Shown one piece after another: positions 20,774 to 27,927 of a DNA stretch of 29,280 bases. Numbering within the stretch: the stretch's first letter is position 1; every line of letters begins with the position of its first letter. Origin of the DNA: a bacterium (GTDB taxonomy: Bacteria > Patescibacteriota > Minisyncoccia > UBA6257); contig DAOVIY010000001.1 in NCBI GenBank assembly GCA_030673525.1, positions 1-29,280 of the forward strand. Reading direction: 5' to 3'. The notes under the pieces are model-generated. The model did no database searches, was not told the DNA's origin, and was given only the letters and a program-made list of their open reading frames with translations. Both the position numbers and the translations under genes were made by a program.

Positions 20774-21163
20774 ATGGAAAATAAAATGTCCCTCACGATA
20801 TTTCTCTTCTTATTAATAACAGCTGTTATTAAAGATGTTATAGAAATCTTTTTGGGGTTTATTCCTGGAATTAACCTCTTTGTTTGGATTATTGTCCTAC
20901 CTCTCGTCATTTATATCTTTGTTATTACACTTATCAGCGGAATAAGAGGTACATGGATTTTTATTGGTCAAGCATTGGACCTTATACCATTTGCCAGTAT
21001 TTTGCCTATTGCGACTGTAACTGTTATACTTGTCTACGTATTCCAAAAATCACCAGCACCTGTTAAAAAAACAATAAAAACAGTAACTAAACTTACAGCT
21101 GTAACATCACCAAAGATAAAAACTAAATCCACTCCTGTAACATCACCAAAGATAAAGATCTAA
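20774..21163 (+). CDS. Small polytopic membrane protein of the T4SS operon
   Basis: This 129-residue protein has two or three membrane helices (about 5-27, 28-52 and 62-92: LTIFLFLLITAVIKDVIEIFL, LFVWIIVLPLVIYIFVITLI, ASILPIATVTVILVYVF) and a basic, Thr/Ser/Pro tail with the repeated VTSPKIK. I recognise no family; holin-like or small TraL/VirB-type subunits have similar size. It lies 11 nt after virB4 and 21 nt before the secreted Cys-rich gene, so it is an operon member. The tail is coded by a 22-bp direct repeat with 36-bp period, a sign of recent slippage. Confidence 0.6.
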   Translation: MENKMSLTIFLFLLITAVIKDVIEIFLGFIPGINLFVWIIVLPLVIYIFVITLISGIRGTWIFIGQALDLIPFASILPIATVTVILVYVFQKSPAPVKKTIKTVTKLTAVTSPKIKTKSTPVTSPKIKI

Positions 21164-21184
21164 TTATTTTAAATAATAAATAAT

Positions 21185-22078
21185 ATGTTTAAAAAGAATA
21201 TTTTTGAAAAAATAAACAAAATTCTATTAATTATTTTAATATTAAATTTAGGGTTATGGAATTTGTTTTTCACGCCTATGCAAGCTCAAGCATGTTTAGA
21301 TAAAAATGGTCAACCAACTACAAATTGCCATTCTTGTAATTCTGCTGGCCAATGTGTTGATGACCCTGATGGGCCTTATTGGTGCGCGCAATGTTTTGGT
21401 AAATGCTCTGGGTCGTCATCTACTGGTTCTACTGGTAGTTCTGGGCCCATTGATGTTGTTATAGTTGGACCAACGCCGGATTGCATGCCAGTAAATCCGG
21501 ATGACTTCTTTAGCACAATATCAAATCTCTATGATGGTACAGAAATGGCGGAAAACACCAAGCAAGAACTTTTAAACATGATACAAAATGACGAAAAAAT
21601 TCCTGAAACTCTAAAGCCGTATCTCATAAGCTCAATACAAAATGACGAAAACATTACAGATGCTGTCAAAAACGAACTTATAAATATAATACAGGAAAAC
21701 GGAATCATCCCAGAGAATTTAAAATCATTAGTTATAAACGCTGTAAAGGGAAATGCAGATATTTCAGGGCTTATTAAAAATTGGGTTTTAGATTTATTAC
21801 TCGAACATATAGATATTCAGCATATCTGTAAATCACTTTCAGATGCAGCCGCAAATATAATGATTTTTGGCACAACAATTGGCACCCCAATTTCTGTTGC
21901 TATCACTCAATTATGTCCGATGATTTTACAAGAGCTTTTAGAGACGTTTCTGCAAACATTACCAAGGCCGCCAGCTCCTCCTGATACACAAATAATTCAA
22001 TATCATATCTTTGATTCTTATCAATGGGAAATAGGAATTCCAGGGCTAGTTAATCCTGGCGATATTACTCAATTTTAA
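21185..22078 (+). CDS. Secreted Cys-rich protein with five 18-residue tandem repeats
   Basis: This 297-residue protein has a signal peptide (about 1-36, FEKINKILLIILILNLGLWN ... MQAQA). A Cys-rich module follows at 37-74 (CLDKNGQPTTNCHSCNSAG, WCAQCFGKC), then a Ser/Gly/Thr linker. Residues 124-213 consist of five 18-residue units with pattern xLKxxLIxxIQxxxxIxx (TLKPYLISSIQNDENITD is one). A hydrophobic patch with cysteines C215 and C244 and a Pro-rich stretch (LPRPPAPPDT) follow. I recognise no family. As a secreted product of the T4SS operon it could be a surface adhesin, a pilus-tip part or a channel-associated protein; this is inference. The next gene starts 8 nt downstream. Confidence 0.65.
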   Translation: MFKKNIFEKINKILLIILILNLGLWNLFFTPMQAQACLDKNGQPTTNCHSCNSAGQCVDDPDGPYWCAQCFGKCSGSSSTGSTGSSGPIDVVIVGPTPDCMPVNPDDFFSTISNLYDGTEMAENTKQELLNMIQNDEKIPETLKPYLISSIQNDENITDAVKNELINIIQENGIIPENLKSLVINAVKGNADISGLIKNWVLDLLLEHIDIQHICKSLSDAAANIMIFGTTIGTPISVAITQLCPMILQELLETFLQTLPRPPAPPDTQIIQYHIFDSYQWEIGIPGLVNPGDITQF

Positions 22079-22086
22079 TAAAACTT

Positions 22087-22839
22087 ATGGCTCCAATAAA
22101 TTTAATAGAGGTTTTAATTTGGTGGGCATTCCGTCTTGCTGGAATTTTAGCTTTTGCTATGATTGTTTTTGCTGGTTTTCAATACCTTACTTCTGGCGGT
22201 AATACTGCCCAACAAAAAGACGCTCAGGAAAGAATTGTGAGCGCCATTATTGGTCTGATTTTATTATTTGCCTTTTATATCATTCTCTATACTATCAATC
22301 CTGATATCTTAAAAGTTTCAACGATTGAAACTACTATTCCTTCTGGACAAGCAATAATCGCTAAAGATACTCCAGCTACCGAAGAAACAAAACTTCAACA
22401 AATTGAAAATTTTGTTTTAATTGGGGCAAATGCAGAATTAGATAACTATAATCTTATTCCTTTGTCTAACGAATTCTCTGATGGCGCCTATATTGACAAA
22501 GAAACAGCTGATAAATTAGTAAATTTAGCGAAAAAAGATCTCGGTAATTGGACTGTAACAGAAGCTTGTATAAACATTTCTAATGGTAAGTGTATTACAA
22601 CCATTGACCATGAATCAACATGTCATTCTCTTGGAACTTGCGTTGATGTAGGTTATGGTGGCGATCCAGGTGAAATTATAAGTAAGGCTTTTATTGACGC
22701 TGCCAATCAAACTGGATTTGATGTTATAGATGAATATACAAACGATACGTCGCTATGGTGTTCGTCTTCTGGTTCTGGATTTCATCTTGAGTCTAACAAA
22801 AGTAATTGCACAAACGACGGTTGTTGGTTCTGCAATTAA
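22087..22839 (+). CDS. T4SS pilin-like protein fused to a putative D,D-peptidase-like domain
   Basis: The first 75 residues of this 250-residue protein match CPR T4SS pilin/VirB2-TrbC-type proteins: two membrane helices (14-34 FRLAGILAFAMIVFAGFQYL and 50-70 VSAIIGLILLFAFYIIL) around the polar loop TSGGNTAQQKDAQERI. After a linker, residues about 135-250 form an outer Cys-rich domain. TCHSLGTCVD (178-187) resembles the zinc motif SxHxxGxAxD of M15/VanY-type D,D-peptidases (H180, D187), and GFHLE (231-235, H233) could be the last ligand. If active it would trim peptidoglycan for channel passage, the job VirB1 does elsewhere. Seven cysteines may give disulfides or replace the alanine of the motif. 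Pilin similarity is good; the enzyme activity is a hypothesis. Confidence 0.65.
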   Translation: MAPINLIEVLIWWAFRLAGILAFAMIVFAGFQYLTSGGNTAQQKDAQERIVSAIIGLILLFAFYIILYTINPDILKVSTIETTIPSGQAIIAKDTPATEETKLQQIENFVLIGANAELDNYNLIPLSNEFSDGAYIDKETADKLVNLAKKDLGNWTVTEACINISNGKCITTIDHESTCHSLGTCVDVGYGGDPGEIISKAFIDAANQTGFDVIDEYTNDTSLWCSSSGSGFHLESNKSNCTNDGCWFCN

Positions 22840-22847
22840 GAATCAAA

Positions 22848-23336
22848 TCATATCTCAGTAGCTTCTCTTTCTTGCGGCTTTATTATAATATGCCTTTCTT
22901 TTCTTTCTCCAATACTCTCTGTAGATACATCGCTCCTTAAAGCAATCTCCAAATGGATAATTCTTCTATCTCGTGCTCTCATAGGTGGTAATTCTATCTC
23001 CTTTTGTGATAAAGATACGTGACGAGCCGCTTTTTTAGCAAATTCTCTTAATTTTTCTTCCTGTATTGCCCGATAATTATTAATATCTAAAATAATCCTC
23101 CAAGGATAATCATTAGAACATTTTTTTGAAAAGATATTTAATAAATATTCTAATGCTTGCAGATTTTCTCCATCACGTCCTATTAAAAGACCGCTATAAT
23201 TAATCTCTGAATCAGTTTTAATTGAAAATTGAATAAGTTTATCCTGAGGACTTTCTTGTGTACTAATCTCAAAATTTACAAAACCGACAATTGTAAGTAA
23301 TTCTTCTAAAAAAGTTTTTACCTTCAATGTTTCCAT
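22848..23336 (-). CDS. jag: Jag/KhpB RNA-binding protein (KH and R3H domains)
   Basis: This 162-residue protein has a KH domain with GLLIGRDGENLQALEYLLN (about 50-68) and a C-terminal R3H domain with LPPMRARDRRIIH and IGERKERHIIIKP. That is the SpoIIIJ-associated Jag/KhpB layout without the N-terminal Jag_N domain. In other bacteria KhpB binds RNA with KhpA and affects division and cell size. It lies 2 nt downstream of yidC, as in the classic rpmH-rnpA-yidC-jag order. Its stop is 8 nt from the end of the convergent T4SS operon with no terminator visible between. Confidence 0.92.
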   Translation of the reverse strand: METLKVKTFLEELLTIVGFVNFEISTQESPQDKLIQFSIKTDSEINYSGLLIGRDGENLQALEYLLNIFSKKCSNDYPWRIILDINNYRAIQEEKLREFAKKAARHVSLSQKEIELPPMRARDRRIIHLEIALRSDVSTESIGERKERHIIIKPQEREATEI

Positions 23337-23338
23337 AA

Positions 23339-24031
23339 TTAACTAATAGCCTTTACCTCTGGTGTTTGATTTAGGGATTGAGTATCTTTTTTAGTCATAT
23401 ATTCCTGCAGAATATTTACTAAAGTAAATCCAATCCAATACAAAATAACAATCGAGGGAAATCTCTGATAGAAAAATAAGATTATAAAAGGAAAACCAAA
23501 TAACATTGCTTTGTTCTGGCCCGAGCTTGGTTGAATAAAAGTTAAAAAGGAATTTAAGCAAGCTGAAATAATAGCAAGAGCAAGACTTGGGGCTTTAAGA
23601 TTAATAATGCCAAGAAATAAATAATTTATTTGTTCTGGTAATTTAACAAAGTTATAAAGATAAAGGGCCCAGTCATTGACTATAGCTTGCTTAAAAAATA
23701 TAAAAAGTGAAATAAAGATAGCCATTTGGAAAAAAATAAAAAAGAAAGAACCGCCAGGATTAATCTTTTCTTCTCTAAAAATCTTTATTACTTCCTGATT
23801 ACCCTTTATTGGTTCTTTCTTAAACTTCTTTTGGATTTCTTTGATTTTGGGCTGTAATTTCGCCATCTTTCTTTGGTCTCCCATAGCTTTTTTATACCAA
23901 GGCCAAATAGCAAGACGAATTATTGCTGCCAAAATTAAAACAGCCAATCCTAAATCACCTTTTGTTAAATTAGAAAGCAAGGCTAAAAAATTATATAATG
24001 GTTGAAAAATTAATAACTGAAAAATATTCAT
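23339..24031 (-). CDS. yidC: Membrane protein insertase YidC (short, Gram-positive type)
   Basis: This 230-residue protein lacks the large periplasmic domain of proteobacterial YidC and has about five membrane helices. The first helix has the conserved arginine R39 (AVLILAAIIRLAIWPWYKKA), which lies in the hydrophilic groove that receives substrate. It is followed by the coiled cytoplasmic loop QRKMAKLQPKIKEIQKKFK typical of the family. The C-terminal tail is short and not strongly basic. YidC inserts small membrane proteins alone or with SecYEG and would serve the T4SS membrane subunits and pilin. It is third in the rpmH operon, 3 nt after rnpA. Confidence 0.95.
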   Translation of the reverse strand: MNIFQLLIFQPLYNFLALLSNLTKGDLGLAVLILAAIIRLAIWPWYKKAMGDQRKMAKLQPKIKEIQKKFKKEPIKGNQEVIKIFREEKINPGGSFFFIFFQMAIFISLFIFFKQAIVNDWALYLYNFVKLPEQINYLFLGIINLKAPSLALAIISACLNSFLTFIQPSSGQNKAMLFGFPFIILFFYQRFPSIVILYWIGFTLVNILQEYMTKKDTQSLNQTPEVKAIS

Positions 24032-24034
24032 AAT

Positions 24035-24370
24035 TTATTCAAATAGTTTTAATAATAATTCATCAAGAGATTCTTTCAACTTTGAAAAATTTATATTCAA
24101 ACAACCTTTCTTTGTAATAATCACAACATCAAATCCTCTTGAAAAAACTAGCAAAGAACTTCTGAGTATATTTCTAATTCTTCTTTTTAAAGCATTCCTT
24201 TGTACAGCTGACTTACTATTTTTCGCGCTTACAATAATTCCATACCTCGGATAATCTAAATCATTTTTTTTGAAAATAATTTTAAAACACTCGTTTTCTT
24301 TAACATTACCTTTAGTAAAAATTTCTTTAAAAGTAACAGAAGATGTAATTCTGTTTTTCTTTTTAAGCAT
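24035..24370 (-). CDS. rnpA: Ribonuclease P protein component
   Basis: This 111-residue basic protein has the RnpA signature KSAVQRNALKRRIRNILR (the RNR motif, about 54-71) and the N-terminal MLKKKNRITSSVTFKEIFTKG. It binds RNase P RNA and helps trim 5' leaders from precursor tRNAs. It starts 3 nt after the rpmH stop, and yidC follows 3 nt later; translation probably couples along the operon since no Shine-Dalgarno is visible. Confidence 0.95.
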   Translation of the reverse strand: MLKKKNRITSSVTFKEIFTKGNVKENECFKIIFKKNDLDYPRYGIIVSAKNSKSAVQRNALKRRIRNILRSSLLVFSRGFDVVIITKKGCLNINFSKLKESLDELLLKLFE

Positions 24371-24373
24371 TAC

Positions 24374-24508
24374 TTAAGGAATTAATTTTTTTCTTCCTTT
24401 TTGCCTTCGTCGACTAATAACTTTTTTTCCTGCTTTAGAAGACATTCTTTTTAAAAATCCATGCGTACGTGACCTTTTTTTCTTTTTTGGCTGATAAGTA
24501 ATCGACAT
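24374..24508 (-). CDS. rpmH: 50S ribosomal protein L34
   Basis: This short frame (44 residues) reads MSITYQPKKKKRSRTHGFLK, then RMSSKAGKKVISRRRQKGR and ends KKLIP. The TYQP, RTHGF and RRRxKGR blocks are diagnostic of L34. It is the first gene of the leftward rpmH-rnpA-yidC-jag operon and diverges from dnaA, the classic bacterial origin layout. The start lies about 23 nt after the predicted transcription start and has no Shine-Dalgarno. Confidence 0.97.
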   Translation of the reverse strand: MSITYQPKKKKRSRTHGFLKRMSSKAGKKVISRRRQKGRKKLIP

Positions 24509-24538
24509 AATAATGAATATGGGGTTTTAATCTAAAAT

Positions 24539-24567
24539 AGCATACCAAAATATACGCTAAATATCAA
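24539..24567 (-). promoter_or_regulatory. Promoter of the rpmH operon
   Basis: The reverse strand has TTGATA (24567-24562), a 17-nt spacer and TATGCT (24544-24539). Confidence 0.65.
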
Positions 24568-24576
24568 ACTCACTAA

Positions 24577-24595
24577 TTATCAACAGTTTATCCCC
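24577..24595. promoter_or_regulatory. DnaA-box-like sites upstream of dnaA
   Basis: TTATCAACA (24577-24585) differs by one base from the TTATCCACA DnaA box, and TTTATCCCCA follows at 24587. They lie between the two divergent promoters and may mediate dnaA autoregulation. Confidence 0.5.
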
Positions 24596-24612
24596 AAAAG
24601 AGAATAATTTTC

Positions 24613-24641
24613 TTGCGGAAACTAAATTTTATTTTTATACT
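24613..24641 (+). promoter_or_regulatory. Promoter of dnaA
   Basis: TTGCGG (24613-24618), a 17-nt spacer and TATACT (24636-24641). Transcription from about 24648 leaves about 22 nt before the dnaA ATG. Confidence 0.6.
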
Positions 24642-24669
24642 ATAGAATATAAATATTGTGATTTCAATT

Positions 24670-26040
24670 ATGAATATTAAAGAACTTTGGGAAGCAGCTT
24701 TGGGGGAAATTAAATTGAATATTTCTAAAGCCAATTATCTAACATGGTTAAAAGATACTTTTATTTTAGATATTAAAGAAGGGACAGTTTTTATAGGAGT
24801 CCCATCTAGTTTTACAAAGGAATGGCTGGAAAATAAATACCATAAACAAATTCTGCACGCTCTTTATAGCTTAAATCCTAAAATAAAAAAGATTGAATAT
24901 CTTGTCACTACTAATAAAGATTCTTTGAAAAAAATAAATACTAAAAAAACAAAACGTTCTTCAGTTATTTCAAAATCGTCAGTTTTAGATGAACAATTAG
25001 AATTTAATATTGACCCTGAGACTAATCTTAATCCAAAATATCTTTTTGAAAACTTTGTTGTCGGAACGAATAATGAATTAGCTAATGCAGCATCTTTAGC
25101 AGTGGTAGAAAATTTAGGAAAAAAATATAATCCTCTTTTTATTTATGGCGGCGTTGGATTAGGAAAAACACATCTTCTGCAAGCTATTGGTAATGAACTG
25201 AGTAGGAAAAAAAAGAAATTAAAAATTTTATATGCTACATCGGAAAAATTTACAGATGACTTAGTTAATGCTATCCGTAATCAAAAGATGACAGAGTTTA
25301 AAAAAAGTTTCCGAAATCTTGACCTGCTCTTAATTGACGATGTCCAGTTTATCGCCGGAAAAGATAAAACCCAGGAAGAGCTTTTTCATACATTTAATAC
25401 ACTTTATGAAAAAAATAAACAAATTGTTTTTACTTCTGATCGCCCGCCCAAATCTATTCCATCGATTGAAGAACGATTAAGGTCTAGATTTGAAGGAGGT
25501 ATGATAGCTGATATTGGTTACCCTGATTTTGAAACAAGATTGGCTATCTTAGAAAACAAAAGTCAGGATGTATCCTATCTTATAAATGATGATGTTCTTA
25601 AATATATAGCTGAGGCAATCCCAAAGAATGTCAGAGAATTAGAGGGAGCATTAAACAGAGTCATTGCGCATGCGCGCCTTAAAAATAGTCCAATCTCTTT
25701 AGAAGAAACCAAAAAAATATTGTCACTTATTTTAAATAAATCAAACAAATATATTTCACCAAAAGAAGTAATTAAAAAAATAGTTTCTTTTTATGACCTT
25801 AAAGAAAGTGATATTTTGGGCCATTCTAGAAAGAAAGAATTAGTAAAACCAAGGCAAATAGTAATGTATTTTTTAAGAGAAGAATTGCGTTATTCTTATA
25901 CCAGCATTGCTGAGAAATTAGGCAATCGTGACCATACCACTATTATTTATGCATATAAAAAAATATCTTCTGAAATTGAAAAAAATCCTGTTTTTTGTCA
26001 AGAAATAACAATTTTAAAAGAAATGCTGTATAATAAATAA
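24670..26040 (+). CDS. dnaA: Chromosomal replication initiator DnaA
   Basis: From the ATG at 24670 this is 456 residues, starting MNIKELWEAALGEIKLNISK, which lines up with domain I of other DnaA proteins. A GTG at 24658 would add four residues and is the other possible start. A short linker domain II follows (about 80-115). Domain III has Walker A GGVGLGKTHLL (about 160-170), Walker B LLLIDDVQF (about 219-227) and the arginine-finger region RLRSRFEGG. Domain IV ends with the DNA-binding signature GNRDHTTIIYAYKKI. DnaA-ATP binds DnaA boxes at oriC, melts the AT-rich element and recruits helicase. The likely oriC lies immediately downstream, before dnaN. Confidence 0.98.
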   Translation: MNIKELWEAALGEIKLNISKANYLTWLKDTFILDIKEGTVFIGVPSSFTKEWLENKYHKQILHALYSLNPKIKKIEYLVTTNKDSLKKINTKKTKRSSVISKSSVLDEQLEFNIDPETNLNPKYLFENFVVGTNNELANAASLAVVENLGKKYNPLFIYGGVGLGKTHLLQAIGNELSRKKKKLKILYATSEKFTDDLVNAIRNQKMTEFKKSFRNLDLLLIDDVQFIAGKDKTQEELFHTFNTLYEKNKQIVFTSDRPPKSIPSIEERLRSRFEGGMIADIGYPDFETRLAILENKSQDVSYLINDDVLKYIAEAIPKNVRELEGALNRVIAHARLKNSPISLEETKKILSLILNKSNKYISPKEVIKKIVSFYDLKESDILGHSRKKELVKPRQIVMYFLREELRYSYTSIAEKLGNRDHTTIIYAYKKISSEIEKNPVFCQEITILKEMLYNK

Positions 26041-26414
26041 AAACCTATCCGCTTTGCTCGTAGAACTTTGTTTGCTTATTACATTCGAAAATGATAGTGG
26101 ATATATTGTTGATAAAATAATGTATAAACGCTTGATAAAATCGAGGATTAAAAATTAAAAATTAAAAATTAAATTACTATCCCCATATTTTCTCCAGATT
26201 ATTCATTGGTTATTCACTATTTATCCATCAAAAAAATCATTAATAATGAATACAGTCTTTTGAAAAAAGCATTTATACACAAAATATTGGGCCTTAATTA
26301 TAATAATATATTTATATATTAATAATAATTAATAATAATATATTTATATATTAATAATAATTAATAATAATTAATAATCAGAATAAACAGAATAAAAATT
26401 AGAATAAAAAAAAT
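26041..26414. other. Probable chromosomal replication origin (oriC)
   Basis: This 374-bp gene-free gap between dnaA and dnaN has the parts of a bacterial oriC. DnaA-box-like sites: TGTTGATAA (26107-26115, reverse of TTATCAACA), TTATTCATT (26199-26207), TTATTCACT (26210-26218), TTATCCATC (26221-26229) and TTATACACA (26273-26281, which fits TTATNCACA). TTGATAAAAT occurs twice (26109 and 26132), and ATTAAAA is repeated about four times (26147-26175). The last box is followed by a short GGGCC island (26289-26293) and then about 100 bp of pure A/T, a likely unwinding element with AAT/TAA triplets reminiscent of DnaA-trios. Confidence 0.75.
26302..26365. repeat. Perfect 32-bp tandem duplication in the unwinding region
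   Basis: 26302-26333 and 26334-26365 are identical, consisting only of A and T and opening AATAATATATTTATATATT. A third partial unit (AATAATTAATAA) follows. Confidence 0.9.
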
Positions 26415-27551
26415 ATGAAATTTACCACTTTAGTCGATAATTTTAAAAAATCTATCAATTTAGCAGAAAAAATTACAGGAAAAAATCTAACGCTTCCTAT
26501 TTTAAGTAATATTCTTTTGAAAACAAATAAAAATAAGCTCTATCTTTTGGCCACTGATTTAGAAATTGGAATAGAATTAATCATTACAGGAAAAGTAGAA
26601 AAAGAGGGAAAATTCGTCATTCCAGCAAAAACTTTTTCTATGTTTTTAAATAATCTATCTGAAGAAAAAATTACAATCGAAGAAAGCAAAAATGTTTTAT
26701 CGGTAAAAAGTGGAAATTATAATACAACATTCCAAGGAATAAATCCCGATGAATTTCCAATCATTCCAGAAACCAAAACAGAAAAATATATAGAAATAGA
26801 AAAAAAAGATTTCGAAGAAGCATTAGAACAAGTGATTCCGAGTGTTGGTTATACTTCCCCAAAGCCAGAATTGAACGGTATTTTATTTAAATTAGAGAAC
26901 ACCACTGCAAAAAGCGTCCTGAAATTAGTTGGCACTGATAGTTTTCGTTTAGCAGAAAAAAATATTTTATCTCAAAAAATTAAGACTAATATAAAAGAGA
27001 ATTTAGAAATAATAATTCCATTAAGAACCGCGCAAGAAGTTTTGAGAATTATTCAAGAAGAAATAGAAGAAGTTAGTAGTGTAGTAAGGATTTTTCCAGA
27101 GTCTAATCAGATTCAGTTTTCATTCAATGATGTTCGTTTAATATCTAGACTTATTAATGCTGAATACCCAAAATATTCTTCAATTATCCCGTCTAGTTTT
27201 GAGAATCAAACAATTTTAAATAAAAAGAAATTAATTGAGGCCGTTAAAATAGTTGGTTTATTTAGCGGGAGGGTCAATGATGTTATGTTTGATTTTAATG
27301 CATCAAAAAAGGAGATTGTTATTGAGGCTCAAGACCCTTCTTTAGGGGCAAGTCATACAGTTCTCATTCCAGAAGAGATAAATGGCAGTTCATTAAAAAT
27401 GAGTTTTAATTATCATTTTTTATTAGATGGATTATATTCGATTAAGGAAGATGAGATTATTATTAAATTAAATAAAGAAATTAATCCTGGCTTGATTCAT
27501 GGAAAATCTAATGATAATTTTTCTTATATTTTAATGCCAATTAAAATTTGA
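26415..27551 (+). CDS. dnaN: DNA polymerase III sliding clamp (beta subunit)
   Basis: This 378-residue protein has the three-domain clamp layout. It starts MKFTTLVDNFKKSINLAEKI, has NLTLPILSNILLKT and LYLLATDLEIGIEL (domain 1), FQGINPDEFPIIP (domain 1-2 link), VGTDSFRLAEKN (domain 2) and ends NFSYILMPIKI, the C-terminal strand that closes the peptide-binding pocket (the usual MPMR/MPVR replaced by MPIKI). The dimer ring tethers polymerase to DNA. It follows oriC, and dciA follows 16 nt later. No Shine-Dalgarno is visible. Confidence 0.97.
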   Translation: MKFTTLVDNFKKSINLAEKITGKNLTLPILSNILLKTNKNKLYLLATDLEIGIELIITGKVEKEGKFVIPAKTFSMFLNNLSEEKITIEESKNVLSVKSGNYNTTFQGINPDEFPIIPETKTEKYIEIEKKDFEEALEQVIPSVGYTSPKPELNGILFKLENTTAKSVLKLVGTDSFRLAEKNILSQKIKTNIKENLEIIIPLRTAQEVLRIIQEEIEEVSSVVRIFPESNQIQFSFNDVRLISRLINAEYPKYSSIIPSSFENQTILNKKKLIEAVKIVGLFSGRVNDVMFDFNASKKEIVIEAQDPSLGASHTVLIPEEINGSSLKMSFNYHFLLDGLYSIKEDEIIIKLNKEINPGLIHGKSNDNFSYILMPIKI

Positions 27552-27567
27552 TTTAGTATTTTGTTTT

Positions 27568-27864
27568 ATGGCTTTTATATCAATTAGGCAAGCATTAAAG
27601 GGTTGGTCAAACACCAAAAGATTTAAAAGTTTTTTTCAGGGTCAGGACGCGATTAATGTGATAAACCAATATTTTAAAGAGAGAAAAAACTGGCCCTTGA
27701 ATATAGCTAGGGCTAGTTCTTTAAAACAAGGGATATTAACAATTAAGTGTTGTAGAGCTATTATTTCGTCAGAATTACGATTAGAGGAATCGCAATTAAG
27801 GGCTTATCTTAAAAAGAGAATTCCTAAGATAAAAATTAATAAGATTTTTTATAAAATTGGATAA
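27568..27864 (+). CDS. DciA-like (DUF721) replicative-helicase loader
   Basis: This 98-residue protein has the DUF721/DciA core: a strand and helix pattern ARASSLKQGILTIKCCRAIISSELRLEESQL (about 50-80) and a C-terminal KINKIFYKIG that mirrors the I..I.FR.G end of the family. The N-terminal part is short. In bacteria lacking DnaC/DnaI, DciA is the ancestral helper for loading DnaB helicase. Its place 16 nt after dnaN, next to the origin, fits that role, as in other bacteria where DUF721 genes lie near dnaN or recF. Two cysteines in KCCRA are unusual. recF and gyrB, common next genes, are absent here. Confidence 0.75.
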   Translation: MAFISIRQALKGWSNTKRFKSFFQGQDAINVINQYFKERKNWPLNIARASSLKQGILTIKCCRAIISSELRLEESQLRAYLKKRIPKIKINKIFYKIG

Positions 27865-27883
27865 AATTAGATGAATAATTATG

Positions 27884-27927
27884 AGTGCGTCATAATTTGA
27901 AAATGATTATTGACGCCGCACTTTTTT
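27884..27927 (+). terminator. First terminator of the dnaN-dciA transcript
   Basis: AGTGCGTCA-type left arm from 27884 pairs with TGACGCCGCACT ending at 27922 (small GGC bulge), and T5-6 follows. It overlaps the last codons of the convergent PBP gene. Confidence 0.6.

Noticed and set aside
26302..26390. AT repeats considered as a CRISPR or satellite array
   Set aside because: Only two full tandem units with no spacers; position beside DnaA boxes explains them as an unwinding element.
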